Source of the DNA: CAZRKC01 sp964600665
GTDB taxonomy: Bacteria; Bacillota; SLNR01
Assembly: GCA_964600665.1 (NCBI GenBank)
Contig: CAZRKC010000021.1
Span: 1-37,867, forward strand
DNA length: 37,867 bases
Direction: 5' to 3'
The position numbers and the translations under genes were made by a program. Shown in pieces: positions 14,806 to 23,502 of the stretch; within the stretch, counting starts at the first letter, position 1; every line of letters begins with the position of its first letter. The notes beneath the pieces are model-generated. The model was not told the DNA's origin. It saw only the letters and a program-made list of their open reading frames with translations, and did not search any database.

Positions 14806-16212
14806 TCAATTTTTCCGTGCAATGATTCGCGCCCCTTTGGGGGTATCTTCAATGGTGATCCCCATCTCTGAAAGCTGCGCTCGAATCCGGTCCGCTTCCG
14901 CCCAGTTTTTCCCTTTCCGGGCTGCATCCCGCTGTTTGATCAGATCCTCCACGGCATCATCCAACACGCTCGCTTCAGATTTTCGCTGCAACAGCCCTAG
15001 TATCTGACCCCACTCCTTAAGCTGTTCCATGGTTTTTTCCATAACCGGCACTGATAATCCCGCACTAAGTTGGGTGTTGACCTCCCGGGCAAACATGAAC
15101 ATGACTGCGGTCGCGTCCGCAGTATTAAAGTCATCATCCATGGCATCGATGAACTGCTGCCGGTACGCATCGATTTTGGCGGTCATCACACCATCTCCGG
15201 GTTTTTCGTCCCCACCTGCACTCGTTTTGGCATATTCCAGATTGGCCAATGTCGTATACAACCGCTCCAGGGCAATCTTGGCACTGGCCAGCTGCTCTTC
15301 ACTAAAGTTCAAGGGATTCCGGTAATGGGCGGACATAAGGAAGAAACGCACCACTTCCGGGTCGTAGACCTTGCGAATATCACGCACAGTGAAGAAGTTC
15401 CCCAAAGATTTGGACATTTTCTCACCATCAATATTCAAATAACCATTATGCAACCAGTAACGGGCAAAGGGCTTCTCATTGGCGGCTTCTGACTGGGCGA
15501 TCTCGTTTTCATGATGAGGAAACACAAGGTCCGCTCCCCCGGCATGGATGTCAATGGTTTCACCCAGGTATTTGGCCGCCATGGCAGAGCACTCGATATG
15601 CCAACCCGGACGTCCCTGCCCCCAGGGGCTGTCCCATGCCGGCTCGCCGGGTTTTTGCTTCTTCCAGAGGGCGAAATCGATGGGGTTGATTTTTCGCTCA
15701 TCCACATCCACCCGCGACCCCGACTCCAACTCCCCGAGATCCTGATGAGAGAGTTTCCCGTACTCCTCAAAGCGTTTGGCATCAAAATAGACATCCCCGT
15801 CCACTTCATAGGCAAATCCCTTTTCCTGCAGCTTGACCACGATATCAATGATTTCAGGAATGTGTTCGGTGGCTTTGGGGTGATGATCTGCTCGCCGGAC
15901 TCCCAGGGCATCTGCATCCTGGAAATACTCGTCGATATAGCGTTCTGCCAGTTCTTTGACAGTGATACCCAGATCACGAGCCCGATTGATCATCTTGTCA
16001 TCGATGTCGGTAAAATTCTGCACATAGGTGACATCATACCCCCGATATTCCAGATAGCGCCGGATGATGTCGAACATGGTAAATGCCCGGGCGTTACCGA
16101 TGTGAAAAAAGTCGTAAACGGTGGGTCCGCAGACATACATCCCTACTTTGTTGCCGGACAATGGAACAAACGCTTCCTTCTTGCGGTTTAAATCATTGTA
16201 TACCTGAATCAT
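14806..16212 (-). CDS. cysS: Cysteine--tRNA ligase
   Basis: The product is 468 residues, usual for the family. Class I synthetase charging tRNA-Cys. The zinc/cysteine site begins at Cys28 (YVCGPTVYDFFHIGNAR), which includes the HIGH-like HIGN; later come PGWHIECSAMA, a second zinc patch (GADLVFPHHENEIAQSEA) and KMSKSLGN. The C-terminal helical region (EDLIKQRDAARKGKNWAEAD, then RIRAQLSEMGI) is complete. Expression is controlled by the T-box leader directly upstream, and a terminator follows. Confidence 0.97.
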   Translation of the reverse strand: MIQVYNDLNRKKEAFVPLSGNKVGMYVCGPTVYDFFHIGNARAFTMFDIIRRYLEYRGYDVTYVQNFTDIDDKMINRARDLGITVKELAERYIDEYFQDADALGVRRADHHPKATEHIPEIIDIVVKLQEKGFAYEVDGDVYFDAKRFEEYGKLSHQDLGELESGSRVDVDERKINPIDFALWKKQKPGEPAWDSPWGQGRPGWHIECSAMAAKYLGETIDIHAGGADLVFPHHENEIAQSEAANEKPFARYWLHNGYLNIDGEKMSKSLGNFFTVRDIRKVYDPEVVRFFLMSAHYRNPLNFSEEQLASAKIALERLYTTLANLEYAKTSAGGDEKPGDGVMTAKIDAYRQQFIDAMDDDFNTADATAVMFMFAREVNTQLSAGLSVPVMEKTMEQLKEWGQILGLLQRKSEASVLDDAVEDLIKQRDAARKGKNWAEADRIRAQLSEMGITIEDTPKGARIIARKN

Positions 16213-16225
16213 GGCGATCCCTCCC

Positions 16226-16505
16226 CAATAAAATATGCCCTCGTTCTGAAAGCCAGACGCTTCAGAGACGAGGGCCCCGCGGTTCCACTCTGATTAGGCG
16301 GATAAACCGCCTCCCTTTACGGCATTGCTGCCAGCACGGTAACGGGTGCAACCGGTACGGCCTACAAAAATATTTCAGCCGCCAACTCCGGGGGGCACTT
16401 CATTTAGCATTGCGGGACCATTTCCACCGGCAGGTCCTCTCTGTTCGCATCCGCTAAGCTACTCTTCCCCATCATCGAATTATCAACCCCAAGGGGGTAT
16501 ATTTA
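16226..16505 (-). ncRNA. T-box leader of cysS
   Basis: The minus-strand leader runs from the promoter at 16511-16539 to the cysS start. It contains the T-box sequence AGAGTGGAACCGCGG (16291-16277), then a terminator hairpin (GCCCTCGT...ACGAGGGC, 16275-16237) followed by ATATTTTATT. Pairing of the T-box with the terminator's 5' arm would form the antiterminator when uncharged tRNA binds. A TGC (Cys) trinucleotide occurs in the stem I region (AAGTGCC near 16401), but I could not fix the specifier loop by eye. The position implies response to uncharged tRNA-Cys. Confidence 0.92.
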
Positions 16506-16510
16506 TTACT

Positions 16511-16539
16511 ATTGTAGGATGAATCCCCCAGTCTGTCAA
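16511..16539 (-). promoter_or_regulatory. Promoter of the T-box-cysS unit
   Basis: Consensus TTGACA (16539-16534), 17-base spacer, TACAAT (16516-16511). Transcription should begin near 16504, giving a leader of about 290 bases. Confidence 0.9.
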
Positions 16540-16554
16540 GTGCAGACCGTGCTG

Positions 16555-18000
16555 TTACCGGGCGAGGCGGTTCAGGACTTTCTTCCGGCCTAACAGCGGG
16601 ATGATATGGTGCAATTCCGGGCCGTGAGTCTCGCCCGTCAGGGCAACTCGAATGGGCATGTACACCTTTTTCCCACCAAGTTTCAATTCCTTGGTGTAAC
16701 TTTTCAGGATTGCCTGGATGTTTTCCGGTGTCCACTCATCCAGTTCCGTCAGTTTGTCCCGAAAACCCGCCAACACAGACGGCACGGTGTCTTCGGCCAA
16801 GACCGATACGCCCTCTTCGTTTTCGATATCCACCTGATCTTCAAAAAAGATGCGGGTGTGCACGACCACCTGACCCACATACTCCAGATGATCTTTCACG
16901 GTGGCGATGACTTTCAGCAACCACTGATGCTCATCCGCCGACACTGCATCGCCGACAAAACCCGCTTTCTGCAAATGCGGCATCGCCAGATCCAAGATGC
17001 GTTCATCACTGCTCTGGCGGATATAATGGCCGTTCATCCAGTTGAGTTTCTGGATATCAAAGACACCCGGGTTCTTTGCGATCCGATCCAGGGAGAACTG
17101 ACGAATCAGGTCTTCCACGGGCATGATCTCCTGCTCCCCTTCCGGGGACCACCCCAGCAGCGTTAAAAAGTTGACCAAGGCTTCCGGCAGATATCCCGCT
17201 TCCCGATACTGACCCACAAAGGCTGCACCATGACGTTTACTGAGCTTGGTCCGATCTGGTCCCAGCACCATGGACACATGGGCAAAGTGAGGAATGGGGA
17301 AGCCGAATGCTTCATACAGCAGAATCTGTCGCGGGGTGTTGGAGATATGCTCCGCCGCCCGGATCACATGGGTGATCTGCATGTCATAGTCGTCAATAAC
17401 CACTGCAAAATTGTATATGGGAATCCCATCCGGACGGACGATCACATAATCCCCCAGAATATCGCTTTCAAACTCCACCCGACCCCGGACCAAATCATCG
17501 AAGACAATATGCTGCCCCGGCGGGACGCGAAAACGGATGGACGGTTTAATTCCTTGAGCAATTTTCTCCGCCTGTTCAGCAGGGCTCAAATTTTGACACC
17601 GTCCACTGTAACGGGGAATTTCACCTTTTTCACTGGCGACTTCCCGTTCCTTTTCCAGTTCTTCCGATGAACAAAAACAGAGATAGGCTTTGCCTTCATC
17701 CAGCAATGTTTGGGCTCGCGCCTGATACACCGCCAGTTTTTCGGTCTGTTTATATGGGGGATAGGGCCCGCTGATATCCGGACCTTCATCCCAGTTCAAA
17801 CCCAACCATTTCAGTTCATTGATGATGATCTGCCCGTACTCGTCCCGAGAACGAGCCAGATCAGTATCTTCAAAACGCAGGATGAACGCTCCTCCTGTGT
17901 GGCGGGCATACAACCAGTTGAACAAGGCCGTCCGCACATTGCCGATGTGAATCGGACCGGTGGGGCTGGGTGCAATGCGGACCCTAACTTTTTCGCCCAT
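16555..18000 (-). CDS. gltX: Glutamate--tRNA ligase
   Basis: The product is 481 residues. Class I synthetase for tRNA-Glu (and often tRNA-Gln in bacteria that use the amidotransferase route). The HIGH-type motif is in SPTGPIHIGNVRTALFNWLY, the KMSKS-type motif is KLSKRHG, and ILRFEDTDLARS is conserved. The zinc-type cysteines are partly present (YLCFCSSEE ... SGRC). The start ATG 18000 follows GAGGAGG. A good promoter lies 30 bases upstream. No clear terminator follows; the next promoter starts T-box-cysS. Confidence 0.97.
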   Translation of the reverse strand: MGEKVRVRIAPSPTGPIHIGNVRTALFNWLYARHTGGAFILRFEDTDLARSRDEYGQIIINELKWLGLNWDEGPDISGPYPPYKQTEKLAVYQARAQTLLDEGKAYLCFCSSEELEKEREVASEKGEIPRYSGRCQNLSPAEQAEKIAQGIKPSIRFRVPPGQHIVFDDLVRGRVEFESDILGDYVIVRPDGIPIYNFAVVIDDYDMQITHVIRAAEHISNTPRQILLYEAFGFPIPHFAHVSMVLGPDRTKLSKRHGAAFVGQYREAGYLPEALVNFLTLLGWSPEGEQEIMPVEDLIRQFSLDRIAKNPGVFDIQKLNWMNGHYIRQSSDERILDLAMPHLQKAGFVGDAVSADEHQWLLKVIATVKDHLEYVGQVVVHTRIFFEDQVDIENEEGVSVLAEDTVPSVLAGFRDKLTELDEWTPENIQAILKSYTKELKLGGKKVYMPIRVALTGETHGPELHHIIPLLGRKKVLNRLAR

Positions 18001-18032
18001 GGTGCCACCTCCTCAGTATTTTGAACTCCATC

Positions 18033-18061
18033 ATTATACCATACTCCGCATCCATCCTCAA
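18033..18061 (-). promoter_or_regulatory. gltX promoter
   Basis: TTGAGG (18061-18056), 17-base spacer, TATAAT (18038-18033). The gltX start codon is about 30 bases downstream. Bases 18062-18268 hold nothing else I can support. Confidence 0.8.
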
Positions 18062-18268
18062 TTCTTACACCATGCAAATACAAAGATTACCGCTGATCTT
18101 TAACGGTCCCAAGGAATGGAATCCAGGTTGCACTCTATCAGATGGATCCGTCGAAAACTCAATGCTGGACTTGAGGTAATTGCATCAATTGAAGAATTCG
18201 GCTAGGCAAATGATTCTAACTTGAAATCGCTGACCACATATTGGCATACCAGTGATGATTAATCCTCA

Positions 18269-19615
18269 TTATTTCTTTCTTTTGGTAATCAACAGCACGC
18301 CACCTACCAACACCAATAGTCCAAGCCCATAATAAATGATGGTCATCATGGATGAATCATCATCGTCATCTGTCTCTTCGATAGCAACAAACGTATGCCC
18401 GTTATCGGAAGCATAGGTGTCCGCTGTCGAACCCAATATCCCGTATATCGTCACATCCTCAGGCTTCTCTTGATTTGCAGTAAATTGGGTTTCACCGATA
18501 CTCATCGCCGGGTTAGAGATCGTCACCGACGCGAGCTCGTTTTGCATAAATGCACTTGACCCCATGCTGGTTACACTTCTCGGGATCATGATGGAAGTCA
18601 GCTGATTACCCATAAAAGCATATGAACCGATGGATTCCACTCCGCTGCCGATCTCAATATGCTCGAGGGCATTATTGTTAAACGCCCCTTCACCAATATT
18701 GATCACATGGTCAGGAATGCGTAATTCAGAGAGCCGATTCTCCGTGAATGCGTAATTGCCAATGATCGTCACACTCTGGCCGATGATCGCCCAAGTTAGA
18801 TCGTGATTGAATGCAAATGCTCCATCACCGATTCGAATGATACTATCCGGAATCACGATGGAAGTGAGCCCTTTTTTCTGAAACGCTCCCTCTTCAATTT
18901 TCACAACTGGGTGGCCACCTAATGCAACCGGAATCTCGACATTCCCACCGGTGCCCTTGTATTCCATAATGACCGCCTTGCCGTCTTCAATAATGTATGA
19001 ATAATCTCCAGAATAAGTGATGGGGATAAAGGTATGTCGATTCGCAGTTGCATAGATTTCGGCAGCTGAGCCGGATACACCATAGATGGTGAATCCCTCT
19101 ATTTTACCTTTGTTTGCATCAAATGCAGCAATACCGATCCCCGTCACACTGGGGGGGATAATCACTTTTGTCAGTTGATTTCCGAAAAATGCAAATTCAC
19201 CGATGATTTCCACACCATCCGGAATCATGATGGAAGTCATATCGTTTTGATAAAATGCTTCATTGCTGATTCTGATGATACCCTGTCCTAATTTCACGGC
19301 ATACAGCTGGTTATCAGCGAATGCATGATTATCGATTTCGGTCACGCTATCTGGAATTTCCACGTATGACAATCCTTTGTTGTAAAACGCAAACTCCTCA
19401 ATCCGCGTCACGGGATTGCCCCCCAATGTGGATGGAATGAACACATTTTCTCCCTCACCATGGTAGTCAAAAATGCTGGCATGTCCAGCTTCAATACGAA
19501 AATCGAAATCATCCGCAGCCCGCACACTGCCGGCTGTTAAAACAAAAGAGCTTATGGTAACCAAAAAAACCAGGACCAAAGCTCCCGCTTTCGTTCTCGG
19601 TTTCGTCCATGTCAC
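18269..19615 (-). CDS. BspA-type leucine-rich-repeat surface protein
   Basis: The product is 448 residues from a GTG start (GAGAGGG upstream). The signal peptide (residues 10-33) ends near VRAADD. About 15 LRR_5/BspA repeats follow, of the type VTRIEEFAFYNKGLSYVEIP and SVTEIDNHAFADNQL. The protein is internally doubled: FRIEAGHASIFDYHGEGENV and YIIEDGKAVIMEYKGTGGNV each open a block ending in AxxYAxxNxHTFxxI. It closes with DDDDDSS, one membrane helix and KRKK, so it is probably membrane-anchored outside the cell. Such proteins bind host or environmental ligands in other bacteria. The ligand here is unknown. Confidence 0.88.
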   Translation of the reverse strand: MTWTKPRTKAGALVLVFLVTISSFVLTAGSVRAADDFDFRIEAGHASIFDYHGEGENVFIPSTLGGNPVTRIEEFAFYNKGLSYVEIPDSVTEIDNHAFADNQLYAVKLGQGIIRISNEAFYQNDMTSIMIPDGVEIIGEFAFFGNQLTKVIIPPSVTGIGIAAFDANKGKIEGFTIYGVSGSAAEIYATANRHTFIPITYSGDYSYIIEDGKAVIMEYKGTGGNVEIPVALGGHPVVKIEEGAFQKKGLTSIVIPDSIIRIGDGAFAFNHDLTWAIIGQSVTIIGNYAFTENRLSELRIPDHVINIGEGAFNNNALEHIEIGSGVESIGSYAFMGNQLTSIMIPRSVTSMGSSAFMQNELASVTISNPAMSIGETQFTANQEKPEDVTIYGILGSTADTYASDNGHTFVAIEETDDDDDSSMMTIIYYGLGLLVLVGGVLLITKRKK

Positions 19616-20072
19616 TTCGGATCACCCTCTCATTTCGTTCATAATCTGAATGGCAACGATATGTCACGCTTTTGATAAGCTGCATGAACATGCAACCGTC
19701 AAGTTGTGGTCTACTTCTCTTTAATCAGGCGATTCCCTTTTTTTACATGAATATCCATGCACCTAAAGTGTCATCAGGATGCGACCATGACTATCATCAT
19801 TAGAGAAGATGGAATGGGATTTCAATGCAAGATTCATATAACATGACCCATCATACTTACAGAGATATCAAAACCCAAAAAGGTCGATTTGTGATTCATG
19901 CTGAGCCAAACTGCTAACCTTGCCTGTGCCTTTGCATGAGCCCATGGATCGACACGGGTTTTTTGCAATCATCTTTGATCAAATTGCATGGGCATGTTTT
20001 CTGTCGTATAATGAATGCAGACCAGCATGTATTTGAGGAAATCCGAATCCATTTCGAGAAAGTGAGTGAGCC
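19616..20072. other. Divergent intergenic region
   Basis: This 457-base stretch separates the BspA-type gene (minus) from the flavin-binding gene (plus). Only the plus-strand promoter at 19984-20012 is convincing. A weak minus candidate TTGACG-18-TTATCA sits near 19670-19700. No gene is seen. Confidence 0.5.
19984..20012 (+). promoter_or_regulatory. Promoter of the NimA-like gene
   Basis: TTGCAT (19984-19989), 17-base spacer, TATAAT (20007-20012), about 60 bases before the start codon. Confidence 0.75.
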
Positions 20073-20570
20073 ATGATGTTTAGAGATATGAGACGCAGCA
20101 AACAGGTATTGCCGGATGCCGACACCGCAGCCGTGCTGAACAGATGTACGCATGGAGTCCTGGCATGCTTAGGAGATGACGAATACCCGTATGCCGTACC
20201 ACTGAGCTATGTGTATCATGGGGATAAGATTTACTTTCACTCTGCCAAGGCCGGCCATAAAATTGATGCCATCTGCAAAAACCCAAAAGTGTCTTTTACC
20301 GTGATCGATGACGACACCATTGTCAGCGCGAAATTTACTTCTTTCTTTCGCAGTGTCATTGTGTTTGGCAAGGCACGGATTGCGGAGGAAGCTGAATGGC
20401 GGGATGCATTTGCTGCTTTGATCGAAAAGTATGCCGGCGATCAGTCCCAAGAAGCCAAACAAAACGAACTATCGGTTTGCACGCAAAGTTATATAATCGC
20501 GATCGATATCCAACACATGACGGGCAAGGAAGCCATTGAATACGTCAATGCAAAGCATTCCATGGAATAG
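20073..20570 (+). CDS. Pyridoxamine-5'-phosphate-oxidase-like flavin-binding protein (NimA-like)
   Basis: The product is 165 residues, starting ATG 20073 or 20076. The split-barrel flavin-binding fold is shown by GVLACLGDDEYPYAVPLSYV, YFHSAKAGHKIDAICKNPKV and SVIVFGKARI. The N-terminus (FRDMRRSKQVLPDADTAAVL) is typical of the 5-nitroimidazole-reductase-like (Nim) clade. These small proteins bind FMN and may reduce nitro compounds; the substrate cannot be read from sequence. It is the only plus-strand gene for several kb, with its own promoter and terminator. Confidence 0.88.
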   Translation: MMFRDMRRSKQVLPDADTAAVLNRCTHGVLACLGDDEYPYAVPLSYVYHGDKIYFHSAKAGHKIDAICKNPKVSFTVIDDDTIVSAKFTSFFRSVIVFGKARIAEEAEWRDAFAALIEKYAGDQSQEAKQNELSVCTQSYIIAIDIQHMTGKEAIEYVNAKHSME

Positions 20571-20580
20571 GGGTGACATA

Positions 20581-20611
20581 AAAAAGCAAGCATCATCTGC
20601 TTGCTTTTTTT
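20581..20611 (+). terminator. Terminator after the NimA-like gene
   Basis: GCAAGCA-TCATC-TGCTTGC stem flanked by A and T runs, 11 bases after the stop. Confidence 0.85.
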
Positions 20612-20745
20612 GCATCCATCAACCATAGTTGCTGATGAGCTGGATATTAAATCGAACAGAATCTCCGCATATAAAGGTCTGTACCCAAGCGCGGAATCAC
20701 CCATGGTCTCATTGGAGATCTTGGACTCGTCCCCAAGTCACTGAC

Positions 20746-21138
20746 TTATGATACTTTGACGCCGGCTTTCGGGCCGGGGCTTTGACAATAGACCTCGTCA
20801 ACTGAAACCACCAGCACCCCTTTTCCCGGTAACATAGCATTCACGTCTTTTGCTTTTTTGTGGCCTGCTTCAAAAATCGGCCCTGAAGTCAGATAATGAC
20901 CCGTTCCTTTGAACTGATACCCCTCCAGATTGACCCATGCGGTAACTGCAACCTTTGGATTTCCCTCGATATTGCGCAAAGTCTGTTTCATAAAGTTGTC
21001 GACAAAAACAAATGTACGGTCATCCATCATTTCATGGAACCGGATCGGAATGGCGTTTGGAGTTCCATCCGGGTCCGCAGTGGCTAACACCCAAATTGGC
21101 GCATCCATCAGGATTTTCTGCATATCGTCAGTGATCAA
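20746..21138 (-). CDS. FMN-binding split-barrel protein
   Basis: The product is 130 residues. The TTG start at 21138 is set by AGGAGG seven bases upstream. Pyridoxamine-phosphate-oxidase-like fold: IWVLATADPDGTPNAIPIRF, FVFVDNFMKQTLRNIEGNPK and VAVTAWVNLEGYQFKGTGHY. The C-terminal end has VDEVYCQSPGPKAG, typical of small clostridial proteins that bind FMN. A ten-base palindrome TATCATGATA lies about 50 bases upstream of the start. The enzyme role is unknown. Confidence 0.85.
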   Translation of the reverse strand: MITDDMQKILMDAPIWVLATADPDGTPNAIPIRFHEMMDDRTFVFVDNFMKQTLRNIEGNPKVAVTAWVNLEGYQFKGTGHYLTSGPIFEAGHKKAKDVNAMLPGKGVLVVSVDEVYCQSPGPKAGVKVS

Positions 21139-21415
21139 AGCAATTCCTCCTTGAATAGTATTTGCTATGTATCATTCTATGCTTATATCATGATAAAGCA
21201 AGTACGCACTTTTAGGTAATTGTACTTTGACCCGGCGTTTTGTGAATCAATCCTGTGGGCAAGCGTGTGTTCATTCTCTTGTGCAGTTCAACACATGTTG
21301 ACGCTGATCATCGAAAAACCTGAAGCAATCATCTCCGGCTACCCGTTATGATGAACACAATGAGATTTCAGCCCTGGCAATGCTCCTCCTTCATCAAAAC
21401 AGCTGTTTCCATGGT

Positions 21416-21862
21416 CTAATCGTTGACGGTCACGACCACCCGGCATTCTGATCCCGCAAACAGGGTGCTTTCCATAGTAAATGATGCTTTTTCATCCAAC
21501 CCTTTGATCATCCCTTCCATGGGATCCAGACAACCTAAACGGCACGGACTTTGTGATCCCATGCGCTTGGCAAATGCACACAGCATGCAGCGTGATGCGG
21601 TTGCTGTAAACCCGTCGCCGTTTTCATGGGGAGTCACTTCCCAATTAGCACATCCCATAATGTCGGAAAGCGTGGTAAATACGGCATCTGGACGGGTGAT
21701 ACCCATCTGGCCTGCCCGGATTTTCCCTCCTGCCAGTTGCTCATGTCGCTTCATGTCTGTGACTTTTTCCAGCACCCCTTCTTGACCTAGACGATAGACG
21801 TGGTCAGCCAAAGCACCTGCATAGATGGTTTGCAAAACGCGCACTTTTTCATTGAGTTCCAT
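21416..21862 (-). CDS. L-2-amino-thiazoline-4-carboxylate-hydrolase-like protein
   Basis: The product is 148 residues with AAGGAGG before ATG 21862. Pattern of the ATC hydrolase-like family (PF14196): CANWEVTPHENGDGF, then a Cys-rich segment CMLCAFAKRMGSQSPCRLGC and the end FTMESTLFAGSECRVVV. Family founders open the thiazoline ring to N-carbamoyl-cysteine, but most members are untested, so the activity is a guess. The leader carries an operator-like half that matches the site at the tetR promoter, linking it to the regulator at 21973-22554. Confidence 0.75.
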   Translation of the reverse strand: MELNEKVRVLQTIYAGALADHVYRLGQEGVLEKVTDMKRHEQLAGGKIRAGQMGITRPDAVFTTLSDIMGCANWEVTPHENGDGFTATASRCMLCAFAKRMGSQSPCRLGCLDPMEGMIKGLDEKASFTMESTLFAGSECRVVVTVND

Positions 21863-21879
21863 GTTTGTGATTCCTCCTT

Positions 21880-21897
21880 ATATAACGTTAGATAGGT
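21880..21897. promoter_or_regulatory. Operator-like site before the ATC-hydrolase-like gene
   Basis: The sequence ATATAACGTTAGATAGGT shares its first ten bases with the palindrome at 22559-22576. It lies just upstream of the ribosome site of the gene starting at 21862. The second half is degenerate. Confidence 0.55.
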
Positions 21898-21972
21898 AAA
21901 TATTAAAAAAATATGTCGGTGAAAAATACCTTGTGCAACACCAACTCCTCGACTCAAAATGAGCGGTTTCCC

Positions 21973-22554
21973 TTATGAAGTCCCGATCTGAAAGAGTAAC
22001 GCAATTTGCCGCTTCAGCTTTTCATCTTCAAAGGTCTCATCCAGCAAAATGATGCGATTGATGATGTTTTCCATGTAATTGATGAATATCTCGGTGACAT
22101 CTTCCCTAAGATTCTCATTCCTCACAGCTCGATTGATAAACACTTTGTTTGCATCCGCCCGCTTTCGTTCCCACTCCAGAATCTGATCCCGGGCTTGCCC
22201 CTCACCTTCAAAACCCAGCCAGACTTTGAGTGCCATTTTATACACTTCCCGATCAAACCCTTGCAATTCCATACGCGTTTTGAGAACATGAAGGTACAGT
22301 TCCTCGGGAGACTGATGGAGGTTGAGTTTACGGTTCATATTCTCTGTGATGATCATAAACTGGTGGACGACGATTTCCTCAAAGAGCTGGCTTTTGCTGT
22401 GATAATAATAGTAGAGGGTTGGTAATGAACATGCCGATGCTTTGGCAATATCACGCATGCTGGTGCCGTGAAATCCCTTCACACTAAAAATGTTGACTGC
22501 GTGTTTGAGGATTCGTTCCCTTGTATCCAAGTCGTCCATCATGGTCACCCCCAT
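21973..22554 (-). CDS. TetR-family transcriptional regulator
   Basis: The product is up to 193 residues; ATG 22542 (MMDDLDTRER) is the likelier start because GGGGGTG then serves as ribosome site. The N-terminal HTH is clear: TRERILKHAVNIFSVKGFHG, then TSMRDIAKASACSLPTLYYY, YHSKSQLFEEI. The C-terminal helices would form a dimer and ligand pocket. The gene has a strong promoter with a palindromic site just after the -10, suggesting autoregulation. The same half-site precedes the ATC-hydrolase-like gene. The ligand is unknown. Confidence 0.9.
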   Translation of the reverse strand: MGVTMMDDLDTRERILKHAVNIFSVKGFHGTSMRDIAKASACSLPTLYYYYHSKSQLFEEIVVHQFMIITENMNRKLNLHQSPEELYLHVLKTRMELQGFDREVYKMALKVWLGFEGEGQARDQILEWERKRADANKVFINRAVRNENLREDVTEIFINYMENIINRIILLDETFEDEKLKRQIALLFQIGTS

Positions 22555-22558
22555 CTTG

Positions 22559-22576
22559 ATATAACGTTCGTTATAT
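22559..22576. promoter_or_regulatory. TetR operator (autoregulatory)
   Basis: ATATAACGTTCGTTATAT has 8-bp inverted arms and a 2-bp centre, placed directly downstream of the -10 box of the tetR promoter. Confidence 0.75.
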
Positions 22577-22578
22577 TT

Positions 22579-22607
22579 AATATACTCGGATTTCGCCTGC
22601 TTGTCAA
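22579..22607 (-). promoter_or_regulatory. tetR promoter
   Basis: TTGACA (22607-22602), 17-base spacer, TATATT (22584-22579). Confidence 0.85.
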
Positions 22608-22680
22608 CCCATAATTGTATATTTTTTTCGGTCAGGCCATTCCCACAGCTATGGAAAGATCAACGGGGCGCATTCGGAAT

Positions 22681-23436
22681 TTATGGTGTCTGCAAAATCT
22701 GGAGGGTGACTTGGGCTGTCCCGGATCGAATCATGCCGATTTCTTCGGCGGCGCGACGGGACAGGTCGATGATCCGTGATTGAATGAAAGGCCCTCGATC
22801 ATTGATCCGGACCAGGACACTCCGCTGATTGCTGGTATTGGTGACCAGGACGACGGTACCAAAGGGCAGTGTCCGGTGAGCGGCCGTAAGAGCATGCTGA
22901 TTGTACGTCTCACCACTTGCGGTCCGCCTGCCATGGAAGTAGCCGCCGTACCAGGACGCTTTCCCTTTGTGAATGTCTTGGATATGACGACTGACCGCCC
23001 CTTCATCATCAGATAAAACATCATTCAGATTTTGCGCCCAGGCCAAAGCCAACTCGGTGGTGGTGACTCCTGCCTTGCTGGCCGATAAGGGGTCTACTTC
23101 CAAAAGATATTGGTCTTGCGCCAGGAGCAGAATCCGATCCTCATCCAATGTGACAGAAACATGGACCTCCTGAGATTGACTGGCAAACAACGCATTCAAG
23201 GTGGCGGCTGCCTGATACCCCCGGGTGTGGGCATGATAGCCTGCAACATCTTCCCACACGGTCAGCACCGGTTGCCGGTTCACCCATATTTCACTTCCTG
23301 TCAAACCACTTTCGGTAAAACGGCGGACCCCGGCGTAATTGGTTTCTCGCACCGAGATAGCCTCGGAGGTGCCTGTCAGCCAGAAAAACAGCAGCAGCGC
23401 AAGCAATATTGGCCCCCTGTATATCCATTTACTCAT
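22681..23436 (-). CDS. RlpA-like secreted protein with 3D/double-psi barrel domain
   Basis: The product is 251 residues. I chose ATG 23436 (GGTGG upstream), because the longer frame runs through the ispF terminator. Signal peptide at residues 8-27. The middle is unassigned (VTLDEDRILLLAQDQYLLEV resembles a proteinase-like accessory strand). The C-terminal RlpA domain is clear: GKASWYGGYFHGRRTASGET, LTAAHRTLPFGTVVLVTNTS, VLVRINDRGPFIQSRIIDLS and RRAAEEIGM. In RlpA this fold cleaves or binds naked glycan strands; the usual His and Asp (HRTLPFGT, NDRGPF) are present. It probably acts in the cell wall. No SPOR domain. Confidence 0.88.
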   Translation of the reverse strand: MSKWIYRGPILLALLLFFWLTGTSEAISVRETNYAGVRRFTESGLTGSEIWVNRQPVLTVWEDVAGYHAHTRGYQAAATLNALFASQSQEVHVSVTLDEDRILLLAQDQYLLEVDPLSASKAGVTTTELALAWAQNLNDVLSDDEGAVSRHIQDIHKGKASWYGGYFHGRRTASGETYNQHALTAAHRTLPFGTVVLVTNTSNQRSVLVRINDRGPFIQSRIIDLSRRAAEEIGMIRSGTAQVTLQILQTP

Positions 23437-23464
23437 ATCATTCCACCTTTTTGATAATAGAAAA

Positions 23465-23487
23465 GCCGGTGGTCTGTAACCACCGGC
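23465..23487 (-). terminator. Terminator after ispD-ispF
   Basis: The perfect stem GCCGGTGGT / ACCACCGGC is followed by TTTTCTATT on the minus strand, 15 bases after the ispF stop. Confidence 0.85.
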
Positions 23488-23502
23488 AGGATCAATCACA
23501 AA

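Noticed and set aside
15511..16191. Long plus-strand ORF opposite cysS
   Set aside because: Shadow frame of a strongly conserved synthetase gene; no ribosome site or family motif. The same holds for the plus ORFs at 13680-14192, 16606-17166 and 36720-37208.
23437..23499. Longer N-terminus for the RlpA-like gene
   Set aside because: Those codons would run through the ispF terminator; a ribosome site and signal peptide support ATG 23436.
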